The translations under genes were made by a program, and so were the position numbers. Below, in pieces: positions 1 through 6,025 of a DNA stretch of 8,484 nucleotides (positions are counted from its first letter, which is position 1; each line of letters begins with the position of its first letter). Origin of the DNA: Gammaproteobacteria bacterium. Its GTDB lineage: Bacteria; Pseudomonadota; Gammaproteobacteria; Magnimaribacterales; Magnimaribacteraceae. The notes under the pieces were generated by a model, which made no database searches, had not been told where the DNA came from, and was given only the letters and a program-made list of their open reading frames with translations. The DNA is taken from NCBI GenBank assembly GCA_012965075.1, contig DTSY01000089.1:1-8484 (forward strand). The letters run 5' to 3'.

Positions 1-534
1 ATAGTTTTTGCCAACAACCTAGAGCCAGCTGCAGGACCTGGTCTAGTTTTTGTTACTTTGCCTTGGGCTTTCGCCAATATGCCCCTAGGCTTAATTTTTG
101 GAAAGTTGTTCTTCGTCTTGTTAAGCATTGCGGCTCTCAGTTCGGCCATCTCTTTGCTGGAGCCAGGGGTAGCTTGGATAGTGGAATCATTCAAGACTAA
201 ACGATACATAGCGGCAGGCGGGCTAGGTTTGATTGCTTGGACTCTGGGGATATTAAGTGCTCTTTCTTTTAATTTGATTGCCGACTTCACCCCTATTGGC
301 GATCGAAATTTCTTTGATTCTATGGATTTCTTATCCAATCAGGTTCTGCTACCACTCGGTGGAATATTAATAGCAATTTTTGTTGCTTGGGTAATGAAAA
401 GAGAACACGTGCTTGACGAACTCGAAATCAAGGAAGGCTGGCTTCTTAACACGTGGTTTATTTTATTGAAATTCCTTTCACCTTTAATGGTTGGAATTGT
501 TTTCGTCGCTGCGGTTTTCTTAGGAGTTACTTAG
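1..534 (+). CDS. Sodium-dependent transporter, SNF (neurotransmitter:sodium symporter) family, C-terminal part
   Basis: The reading frame is open from the first base, so the true start lies upstream; 177 C-terminal residues are visible. The protein would be an inner-membrane symporter coupling sodium entry to uptake of an amino acid or related amine; the substrate cannot be read here. The visible part begins in the segment matching LeuT transmembrane helix 8, with the family pattern GPGLVFVTLP followed by a hydrophobic helix ending ALSSAIS. Its two serines (residues 47-48 of the visible part) align with the LeuT Na2-site Thr354/Ser355. Further hydrophobic helices lie at about residues 71-94, 113-132 and 151-176. 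The stop codon overlaps the end of the convergent bamE by 8 bases. Family assignment is confident; substrate is unknown. Confidence 0.88.
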   Translation: MVFANNLEPAAGPGLVFVTLPWAFANMPLGLIFGKLFFVLLSIAALSSAISLLEPGVAWIVESFKTKRYIAAGGLGLIAWTLGILSALSFNLIADFTPIGDRNFFDSMDFLSNQVLLPLGGILIAIFVAWVMKREHVLDELEIKEGWLLNTWFILLKFLSPLMVGIVFVAAVFLGVT

Positions 535-868
535 ATTCAACTTCTTCAGTAGGAAGATCTCCTTCCCATTTAACCAGTAAGCTCTCTTCAAAATACAAAG
601 TAACCTTTGTTTCCGCGAACTTATTATCTCCCTGTGCGATAGAGGTGTAATAATCCCATCTTCTGGGGTAAAAAGTGTCGATGATTAACGGAGTTCCCAT
701 GATGTATTTGACTTGTGACTCAGTCATACCAACTTCAAGTTTTCCTAGCATCTCGTTGTCTATTAAATTTCCCTGGTTTATTACCACCTGAAAAAGCTTA
801 GGTAAACTGCAACCAGTAATGATTAAGACTACGGTTAAAAAAAAGAAGGTTTTTATACTTTTTGTCAT
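527..868 (-). CDS. bamE: Outer membrane protein assembly factor BamE (SmpA/OmlA lipoprotein)
   Basis: The 113-residue product has a lipoprotein signal peptide: a basic N-terminus, a hydrophobic core at residues 8-18, and a lipobox ITGC with the lipidated cysteine at position 20. Serine follows at +2, so no aspartate retains it in the inner membrane. The mature part carries the family signature in order: QGN (32-34), GMTESQV (47-53), GTP (58-60) and RWDYY (70-74). BamE is an accessory subunit of the BAM complex, which inserts beta-barrel proteins into the outer membrane. Length is normal for the family. The gene is divergent from fur, as in Pseudomonas where this gene is called omlA, and its 3' end overlaps the convergent transporter gene by 8 bases. 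No clear Shine-Dalgarno precedes the ATG, but the signal peptide fixes the start well. Confidence 0.93.
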   Translation of the reverse strand: MTKSIKTFFFLTVVLIITGCSLPKLFQVVINQGNLIDNEMLGKLEVGMTESQVKYIMGTPLIIDTFYPRRWDYYTSIAQGDNKFAETKVTLYFEESLLVKWEGDLPTEEVESK

Positions 869-925
869 AGTTGGATAGGACTTAATTTATAATGCTATAA
901 CTATTTACTGAGAGAGAGGCGTATT
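869..925. promoter_or_regulatory. Divergent bamE/fur promoter region
   Basis: These 57 bases lie between the two divergent start codons and must hold the promoters for both genes unless they lie inside bamE or fur. A consensus TATAAT occurs at 888-893 on the plus strand and a TATAAC at 896-901. TTGGAT at 871-876 lies 19 bases before the latter, and TTGTCA at 862-867 lies 20 bases before the former, so both spacings are long. On the minus strand, AT-rich -10-like sequence overlaps the same bases, so the two promoters may share sites. I could not make out a convincing 19-base Fur box, so autoregulation by Fur is not shown here. Confidence 0.45.
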
Positions 926-1333
926 GTGACAGATGATGCAGAATTAAAGAAGGCAGGGCTTAAAGTTACCCTACCTAGGCTAAGAATCTTAGAATTATTA
1001 GAATCTTCTGATACTACTCATCTTAGTGCTGAAGATATTTATAAAAGGTTAATCAATGTCGGTGAAGACGTTGGCTTAGCGACAGTGTACAGAGTCCTGA
1101 CTCAGTTTGAGCAAGCAGGAATATGTATTAGACACAATTTTGAAGAAGGCCATGGTGTTTATGAATTAACTCCAACTGACCACCATGACCATATGGTTTG
1201 TGTAGAAACCGGCGATATTATTGAATTTAAATGTGATGAGATAGAAGACTATCAAATTAAAGTTGCGAAAGAAAAAGGCTACGAAATAGTTGACCACAGT
1301 ATGGTGCTTTACGTAAAACCCCTAAAAAAATAA
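926..1333 (+). CDS. fur: Ferric uptake regulator Fur, Pseudomonas-like
   Basis: Fur is a cytoplasmic dimeric repressor that binds DNA when loaded with ferrous iron and shuts off iron-acquisition genes. The 135-residue product begins with GTG, preceded by GAGG at 916-919. The N-terminal winged helix carries KKAGLKVTLPR (8-18), SAEDIYKRL (34-42) and the recognition-helix motif GLATVYRVL (50-58). The C-terminal dimerisation domain carries metal ligands expected for the family: H32, E80, the HHDH cluster at 86-89, E107 and H124. Unlike E. coli Fur, it lacks the structural-zinc CxxC pair: the segment reads CVETG, with only C92 kept, and the second cysteine pair near the C-terminus is absent. This agrees with P. 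aeruginosa Fur in both sequence and length. The stop codon lies four bases before the grpE heat-shock promoter. Confidence 0.95.
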   Translation: MTDDAELKKAGLKVTLPRLRILELLESSDTTHLSAEDIYKRLINVGEDVGLATVYRVLTQFEQAGICIRHNFEEGHGVYELTPTDHHDHMVCVETGDIIEFKCDEIEDYQIKVAKEKGYEIVDHSMVLYVKPLKK

Positions 1334-1337
1334 CACA

Positions 1338-1365
1338 CTTGAACCCTTAGCCTTTATCCCCATAT
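1338..1365 (+). promoter_or_regulatory. Sigma-32 heat-shock promoter of grpE
   Basis: The -35 element CTTGAAC (1338-1344) and the -10 element CCCCATAT (1358-1365) are separated by 13 bases. The known sigma-32 (RpoH) consensus is CTTGAAA, a spacer of about 11 to 16, and CCCCATNT, so only the last base of the -35 differs. It starts four bases after the fur stop. Transcription should start near 1371-1373, just before the grpE ribosome binding site. Confidence 0.88.
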
Positions 1366-1373
1366 TGTTGGAC

Positions 1374-1388
1374 AGGAGAATAGATTTG
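1374..1388 (+). promoter_or_regulatory. Ribosome binding site and TTG start of grpE
   Basis: AGGAG at 1374-1378 lies seven bases before the TTG at 1386-1388. This decides the start: an earlier in-frame TTG at 1365 overlaps the sigma-32 -10 element, would lie upstream of the transcript start, and has no Shine-Dalgarno. The leader would be only about 13-15 bases, with the binding site almost at the 5' end of the message. Confidence 0.75.
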
Positions 1389-1940
1389 AGTAACAAAGAC
1401 AAAGAAAATGGCCTAGATCAAGAAGAGGATTTGCTTGATGAACAACTCGATGAAAGCCATGAAAAACCAGTTGAAGAGGAAGCTGAGCTGTCGTTAGAGC
1501 AGCAGGTTGATGATCTTAAAGACCAATTACTCCGAGCACAAGCTGAAGTGCAGAACGTAAGGAGAGTTGCGGGTCAAGAGATTACCAAGGCAAGGCTTTA
1601 CGGGGTTGAATTTTTAGCTAGAGAATTTCTGGTGGTGGGAGATAATCTACAAAAGGCTCTTGAGTCTTGTAATGAAAAGGCAGAGATAGATTCTATTAAA
1701 GAAGGCCTTGAATTGACTTTAAGAAGTTTCGAGGATTCTCTTGAAACAGCTGGCATAGTACCCTTAAGTCCAGATGGTGAGTCTTTTGATCCAGAAAGAC
1801 ATGAGGCAATTTCTGTTGTAGAAGACGATAAAAAAGAACCGAATACTGTAATCGATGTTATTCAGAGAGGATTTACTATTCAAAATAGAATTTTGAGGCC
1901 TGCAAAGGTAGTAGTAACAAAAAAACCTGACAAGAAATAA
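1386..1940 (+). CDS. grpE: Nucleotide exchange factor GrpE
   Basis: GrpE is the cytoplasmic homodimeric factor that releases ADP from DnaK, so that ATP can bind and substrate is let go. From the TTG at 1386 the product is 184 residues, near the usual length. An acidic disordered N-terminus (1-35) is followed by the long coiled coil, with LKDQLLRAQAEVQNVRR at 44-60. The C-terminal beta domain that contacts DnaK carries FDPERHEAI (134-142) and the hallmark ILRPAKVVV (169-177). It lies first in the heat-shock cluster, 70 bases before dnaK, with its own sigma-32 promoter. In Pseudomonas recN sits between fur and grpE; it is missing here. The TTG start is unusual for a highly expressed chaperone but is supported by the ribosome binding site. 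Confidence 0.95.
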   Translation: MSNKDKENGLDQEEDLLDEQLDESHEKPVEEEAELSLEQQVDDLKDQLLRAQAEVQNVRRVAGQEITKARLYGVEFLAREFLVVGDNLQKALESCNEKAEIDSIKEGLELTLRSFEDSLETAGIVPLSPDGESFDPERHEAISVVEDDKKEPNTVIDVIQRGFTIQNRILRPAKVVVTKKPDKK

Positions 1941-1951
1941 TTATTTTTCCT

Positions 1952-1979
1952 CTTGAAAAATCTTATCTGTCCCCCATTT
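1952..1979 (+). promoter_or_regulatory. Sigma-32 heat-shock promoter of dnaK
   Basis: CTTGAAA (1952-1958) and CCCCATTT (1972-1979) are separated by 13 bases and match the sigma-32 consensus fully. The expected start is near 1985-1987, giving a leader of about 25 bases before the dnaK ATG. It lies in the grpE-dnaK gap, so dnaK and the genes after it can be transcribed independently of grpE. Confidence 0.92.
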
Positions 1980-2010
1980 AGATACTAAATAAAAAATTCG
2001 GAGACGAAAA

Positions 2011-3933
2011 ATGGCAAAAGTAATAGGCATAGATTTAGGAACAACTAATTCCTGTGTTTCTGTTATGGAAGGTGACTCAGCTAAAGTGATTGAAAATTCT
2101 GAGGGAGCTAGAACAACTCCTTCCGTGGTTGCTTATGGTGAGGAACTTACCGTAGGTGCTCCTGCAAAAAGACAGGCAGTTACCAATCCTAACAATACTC
2201 TTTATGCGATAAAGAGGCTTATAGGAAGAAAACATAATGATGATGTGGTTAAGAAAGATGCAAGCATGGTTCCTTATAAAATAGTTGCTGCAGACAATGG
2301 AGATGCTTGGGTAGAGGCAGATGGAAAAAGCCTAGCACCTCAGCAAGTTTCAGCTGAGATCCTTAAAAAAATGAAGAAGACTGCTGAAGATTATCTTGGA
2401 CACGAAGTAAAAGAGGCTGTCATTACAGTTCCTGCTTATTTTAATGACTCTCAAAGACAAGCTACAAAAGATGCAGGGAAAATAGCAGGACTAGAAGTAA
2501 AGAGAATTATTAATGAACCTACGGCTGCTGCCTTAGCTTATGGTCTAGATAAAGGCAAAGGAGATCAAAAAATAGCCGTTTACGATTTAGGTGGAGGAAC
2601 TTTTGATATTTCCATCATCGAAATAGCTGAGGTCGACGGAGAACATCAATTTGAGGTTTTATCCACTAATGGAGATACTTTTTTGGGTGGAGAAGACTTT
2701 GACCTTGCCCTTATAGAATACCTTGCTAAAGAATTCAAAAAAGAATCTGGTGTTGATCTTCATAATGATCCTTTGGCGTTACAAAGATTAAAAGAAGGAG
2801 CAGAGAAAGCTAAGATTGAGTTATCTAGTAATCAACAAACAGAAGTTAATCTTCCTTACATAACTGCAGATTCTTCAGGACCCAAACACTTTGTTCATAA
2901 ATTAACTCGAGCTAAGTTAGAGGCTTTAGTAGAAGGCTTGGTAGAAAAGACTTTAACTCCTGTAAAAATTGCTCTAAAGGACGCGAAACTTAAAGCTTCT
3001 GACGTTGATGAAGTTATATTAGTTGGTGGCCAGACAAGAATGCCTCTAGTGCAAGAAAAGGTAAAAAACTTTTTTGGGAAAGAAGCAAGAAAAGATGTGA
3101 ATGCTGACGAAGCAGTTGCGGTAGGAGCTGCAATACAGGGTGCTGTATTAGCGGGAGATGTGACTGATGTGCTTCTTTTAGATGTCACTCCTTTAACTTT
3201 AGGAATAGAAACCATGGGAGGAGTAATGACACCTCTCATAGATAAAAACACAACTATTCCTACAAATAAATCTCAGATATTTTCAACTGCAGAGGATAAT
3301 CAGACTGCTGTAACAGTTCACGTGCTCCAGGGTGAAAGGAAACAGGCCGCTGAAAATAAAACATTGGGTCAATTTAACCTAACTGATATTCCAGCATCTC
3401 CTCGAGGCATGCCCCAAATTGAAGTAACCTTTGATACTGATGCCAATGGAATACTAAATGTTTCAGCTAAAGATAAGGCAACTGGAAAAGAACAATCCAT
3501 TGAAATTAAAGCTTCTAGTGGCTTGTCCGATGAAGAGATTGAACAGATGGTTAAAGATGCTGAAGCTCATGCTGAAGAAGACAAGAAGTTTGAAGCTTTG
3601 GTTCAAACTAGGAATATGGGAGAAAATCTAGTCCACAGTTGTAAAAAGACTTTAGAAGAAGCTGGAGATAAAGCGGAAGCTGAAGAAAAAGAAGCAATTG
3701 AAAAAGGAATAAGTGAACTGGAAGAAGTTCTTAAATCTGATGACAAAGATCAGATTGATGAAAAGATAAAAGCTTTGGGTGAAGCTTCTGCTTCTTTGGC
3801 CCAAAAACTATACCAAGAGCAACAAGACAAAGATTCAGCTCAGAACAATGAACCTGCTGAAGAAGGCGATGCTTCTGATTCCGATGCAGTTGACGCTGAC
3901 TTTGAGGAAGTTAAAGAAGAAGAGAAATCATAA
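2011..3933 (+). CDS. dnaK: Molecular chaperone DnaK (Hsp70)
   Basis: DnaK is the ATP-driven cytoplasmic chaperone that binds exposed hydrophobic peptides, with DnaJ stimulating its ATPase and GrpE exchanging nucleotide. The 640-residue length is typical for proteobacteria. The nucleotide-binding domain opens with IGIDLGTTNSCV (5-16) and has a second phosphate motif DLGGGTFDIS near 192-201; T197 there matches the E. coli autophosphorylation threonine 199. The interdomain linker DVLLLD (386-391) runs into the substrate-binding domain, which begins VTPLTLGIETMGG. The helical lid follows, then a disordered acidic tail ending in the usual DADFEEVKEEE pattern. The ATG has GGAG at 2000-2003, seven bases upstream. 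A perfect sigma-32 promoter precedes it, and dnaJ follows after 37 bases. Confidence 0.99.
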   Translation: MAKVIGIDLGTTNSCVSVMEGDSAKVIENSEGARTTPSVVAYGEELTVGAPAKRQAVTNPNNTLYAIKRLIGRKHNDDVVKKDASMVPYKIVAADNGDAWVEADGKSLAPQQVSAEILKKMKKTAEDYLGHEVKEAVITVPAYFNDSQRQATKDAGKIAGLEVKRIINEPTAAALAYGLDKGKGDQKIAVYDLGGGTFDISIIEIAEVDGEHQFEVLSTNGDTFLGGEDFDLALIEYLAKEFKKESGVDLHNDPLALQRLKEGAEKAKIELSSNQQTEVNLPYITADSSGPKHFVHKLTRAKLEALVEGLVEKTLTPVKIALKDAKLKASDVDEVILVGGQTRMPLVQEKVKNFFGKEARKDVNADEAVAVGAAIQGAVLAGDVTDVLLLDVTPLTLGIETMGGVMTPLIDKNTTIPTNKSQIFSTAEDNQTAVTVHVLQGERKQAAENKTLGQFNLTDIPASPRGMPQIEVTFDTDANGILNVSAKDKATGKEQSIEIKASSGLSDEEIEQMVKDAEAHAEEDKKFEALVQTRNMGENLVHSCKKTLEEAGDKAEAEEKEAIEKGISELEEVLKSDDKDQIDEKIKALGEASASLAQKLYQEQQDKDSAQNNEPAEEGDASDSDAVDADFEEVKEEEKS

Positions 3934-3970
3934 TTTATTTCTATTTCTTCAATAATACTAAAGGCCCAAA

Positions 3971-5092
3971 ATGTCTAAAAGGGACTATTACGATATTTTA
4001 GGCGTTGATCGAAGTGCCCAAGGTGACAAGTTAAAAAAAGCTTATAGGAAGTTAGCCATGAAATATCATCCGGACAGGAATCCGGATGACTCTTCTGCTT
4101 CAGAGAAATTTAAAGAGACTACTGAGGCATATGAAGTCTTATCAGATCCTTCAAAAAGATCTGCTTATGATCAATTTGGACATCAAGGAGTTGAAGCTTC
4201 TGGTTTTAACAGTGGTAGATCTGCTACAGACGCATTTAATGATGTTTTCGGTGATATTTTCGGAGATATTTTTGGAGGGGGAGATCCTTTTTCCAGATCC
4301 AGAAGATCCAACCGAGGCTCAGACCTAGAATTTTCCTTAAGAATAGACTTAGAGAATGCTGTAAAGGGAACTACCGAAAAGATAAGAATTCCAACATTAC
4401 AGAGTTGTGAAAGCTGTAGTGGGTCAGGAGCTGAACCGGGAACACAGCCTTCCTCATGTCCTTCTTGTCAAGGTGCTGGCCAAGTCAGAATGCAACAAGG
4501 GTTCTTCTCCATTTCACAAACCTGCAGACAGTGCGGAGGATCAGGAAAAATCATCACAAATCCTTGTCGCAAATGTCGAGGTAACGGGAGGGTCGAAAAG
4601 ACCAAGACATTATCTGTAAAAATACCTGCAGGAGTTGATTCAGGAGATAGAATTAGATTATCTGGTGAAGGCGAAGCCGGACCAAGTAGAGGCCCTAGTG
4701 GAGATTTATATGTACAAATTAAAGTCCTCTCTCACGAGGTTTTTGAGAGGGATGGACAACATCTTTATTGTGAAGCACCGATAAGCTTTGTGGATGCTGC
4801 ACTGGGCTCTGAAATAGAAATTCCTACTCTTGACGGCAAAGTAAAAATTAAAATTCCTGAAGGAACTCAGACAGGAAAGTTATTTAGATTGAAGGGCAAG
4901 GGTGTGAAAAAAATAAGAAGTTCAGCAGTGGGTGATCTTTTATGCAGAGTGACCGTTGAAACTCCTCAGAAACTAGACTCTAAACAGAAAGCCCTACTTA
5001 AAGAATTAGGCTCATCTTTAAAACAAAAGAAGAATTCACCCTTAAGCTCGGCTTGGTTTGGTAAAGTTAAATCATTTTTTGATAGTAAATAA
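3971..5092 (+). CDS. dnaJ: Chaperone protein DnaJ (Hsp40)
   Basis: DnaJ delivers unfolded clients to DnaK and triggers its ATP hydrolysis. The 373-residue protein is a full class A J-protein. The J domain spans 1-70 with the HPD motif at 33-35. A Gly/Phe-rich region lies at about 88-107. Four CxxCxGxG zinc-finger repeats are complete, with cysteines at 146/149, 163/166, 185/188 and 199/202. C-terminal substrate-binding domains run from about 210 to 335, and the tail is basic. AAAGG at 3960-3964 lies six bases before the ATG. No separate heat-shock promoter was seen in the 37-base gap after dnaK, so it is most likely co-transcribed with dnaK. Confidence 0.98.
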   Translation: MSKRDYYDILGVDRSAQGDKLKKAYRKLAMKYHPDRNPDDSSASEKFKETTEAYEVLSDPSKRSAYDQFGHQGVEASGFNSGRSATDAFNDVFGDIFGDIFGGGDPFSRSRRSNRGSDLEFSLRIDLENAVKGTTEKIRIPTLQSCESCSGSGAEPGTQPSSCPSCQGAGQVRMQQGFFSISQTCRQCGGSGKIITNPCRKCRGNGRVEKTKTLSVKIPAGVDSGDRIRLSGEGEAGPSRGPSGDLYVQIKVLSHEVFERDGQHLYCEAPISFVDAALGSEIEIPTLDGKVKIKIPEGTQTGKLFRLKGKGVKKIRSSAVGDLLCRVTVETPQKLDSKQKALLKELGSSLKQKKNSPLSSAWFGKVKSFFDSK

Positions 5093-5096
5093 TAAG

Positions 5097-5840
5097 ATGT
5101 TAAAAGTAGCTATTTCAGGTTCAACAGGACGTATGGGGAAAGCTCTTATTAAAGCTATTGGCCAAAATGAGGATTTTGAGCTGGTAGGCGGAGTTGCTGG
5201 GCAAGAAAATAAAAATATAGGAAAAGATTTGGGTGAAATAGCTGAAGTGGAAAAAATAGGAATTCCACTTTCTTCCAATTTGTATGATCTTTCCGAAGAA
5301 ATAGGAGTGTTGATTGATTTCTCTGAAGCAAAATTTAGTCTAAAAGCGGTTGAGTATTCAAAAAATCTTCACATTCCTCTGGTTCTGGCAACGACTGGTT
5401 ATGAAGATGAAGACTTAAATATAATTAGAAAAGCTTCTCAGTTCATACCTCTGTTACAAGCATCTAATACAAGTTTGGGTATTGCATTCCTTAAAAAGAT
5501 AATAGATCTAACTTCAGATTCCTTTTCTTATTTTGATAACCTAGAAATTTTAGAAACACATCATCAAGACAAAAAAGATTCTCCTTCAGGAACAGCACTA
5601 GATCTAGCCAATTTCTTATCAGAAAGGATAAAAGGTAAAGATTCTATAGCTATTGAGAGCCAAAGAACTGGAGATACAGCTGGAGAGCATAAAATAATAC
5701 TTTCAAAAGAAGCTGAGAGAATTGAGTTAACGCATAAAGCCTTAGATCGCTCCATTTATGCTAAAGGAGCATTGGCTGGTGCCAAATGGCTTAACTCAAA
5801 GCCCAATGGGCTCTATTCTATGTCAGATATATATTCTTGA
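5097..5840 (+). CDS. dapB: 4-hydroxy-tetrahydrodipicolinate reductase DapB (short form)
   Basis: DapB performs the NAD(P)H-dependent reduction step of the diaminopimelate/lysine pathway in the cytoplasm. The Rossmann motif GSTGRMG is at 8-14, TTGY at 99-102, and the catalytic segment HHQDKKDSPSGTA at 155-167. H155, H156 and K159 match E. coli H159, H160 and K163. The C-terminal GEH, THKA and KGALAGAKWL stretches are normal. I chose the ATG four bases after the dnaJ stop, because it begins right at the first beta strand; a TTG at 5058 would add 13 residues unlike the family. The product has 247 residues against 273 in E. coli. Part of the shortfall is a missing segment of about 18-20 residues near residue 182. 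The acidic residue that E. coli uses near the end of beta-2 is also absent. No strong ribosome binding site is seen, suggesting translational coupling to dnaJ. Confidence 0.95.
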   Translation: MLKVAISGSTGRMGKALIKAIGQNEDFELVGGVAGQENKNIGKDLGEIAEVEKIGIPLSSNLYDLSEEIGVLIDFSEAKFSLKAVEYSKNLHIPLVLATTGYEDEDLNIIRKASQFIPLLQASNTSLGIAFLKKIIDLTSDSFSYFDNLEILETHHQDKKDSPSGTALDLANFLSERIKGKDSIAIESQRTGDTAGEHKIILSKEAERIELTHKALDRSIYAKGALAGAKWLNSKPNGLYSMSDIYS

Positions 5841-5853
5841 ATCATAAGAAATA

Positions 5854-5862
5854 TGGTATAAA
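5854..5862 (+). promoter_or_regulatory. Extended -10 promoter of rpsB-tsf
   Basis: TGGTATAAA matches the extended -10 pattern TGnTATAAT with one mismatch. A possible -35, TTGAAT at 5837-5842, is only 14 bases upstream, so the extended -10 probably carries most of the recognition. The expected start is about A5868. E. coli rpsB is also described as using an extended -10 promoter with a long leader, which supports the call. The TTGAAT overlaps the dapB stop codon. Confidence 0.7.
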
Positions 5863-5867
5863 CGCAC

Positions 5868-6025
5868 ACCTTTTTAGGATTAATTGATTTAATTCTAAAA
5901 ATAATGAAACACGTGTTAGTTTCTATCTCTTGGGTGCTAAAAGATTGCTCATCTTTAGTTAAGAGTAGTAAAACACGGAAGAATAACCCGAGTGACTGAA
6001 AATCGCTCACAAATTAGGAGAGCAA
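5868..6025 (+). promoter_or_regulatory. rpsB leader, likely S2 autoregulatory RNA element
   Basis: From the predicted start the leader is about 158 bases, close to the roughly 160-base E. coli rpsB leader through which S2 represses its own operon. Visible pairings are: a 13-base-pair hairpin (5871-5883 with 5889-5901); a long interrupted hairpin in which 5912-5917 pairs with 5972-5977, CTA/CTCTT at 5923-5931 with AAGAGTAG at 5961-5968, and CTAAA-GAT at 5937-5945 with ATCTTTAG at 5951-5958; and GAGTGA (5990-5995) with TCGCTC (6003-6008). GGGT at 5932-5935, in an internal loop, can pair with ACCC at 5986-5989 to form a pseudoknot. AGGAG at 6016-6020 serves the rpsB ATG. The pairings are seen; regulation by S2 is inferred from the known gammaproteobacterial system. 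Confidence 0.72.

Noticed and set aside
453..650. A 65-codon plus-strand open frame across the transporter/bamE junction
   Set aside because: It overlaps two well-supported genes in other frames, and its product shows no family motif.
875..915. Possible Fur box between bamE and fur
   Set aside because: The AT-rich sequence resembles parts of the 19-base palindrome, but no convincing inverted repeat could be aligned.
2895..3251. A 118-codon minus-strand open frame inside dnaK
   Set aside because: Antisense shadow of a strongly conserved coding region; the translation is Ser/Thr/Phe-rich and unlike any family.
5058..5096. Upstream TTG start for dapB overlapping dnaJ
   Set aside because: The added residues are unlike the family, while the ATG at 5097 begins right at the first beta strand.
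5871..5901. Hairpin as a Rho-independent terminator of dapB
   Set aside because: The stem is almost all A-T pairs and no T-run follows the 3' arm on either strand, so it does not fit an intrinsic terminator.
5908..5917. Ten-base palindrome AACACGTGTT as an operator
   Set aside because: It lies downstream of the predicted transcript start, and its right half is used in the long leader hairpin; there is no second copy in the region.
5813..6010. A minus-strand open frame covering the rpsB leader
   Set aside because: It has no ribosome binding site or recognisable motif, and the region is better explained by the rpsB promoter and structured leader.
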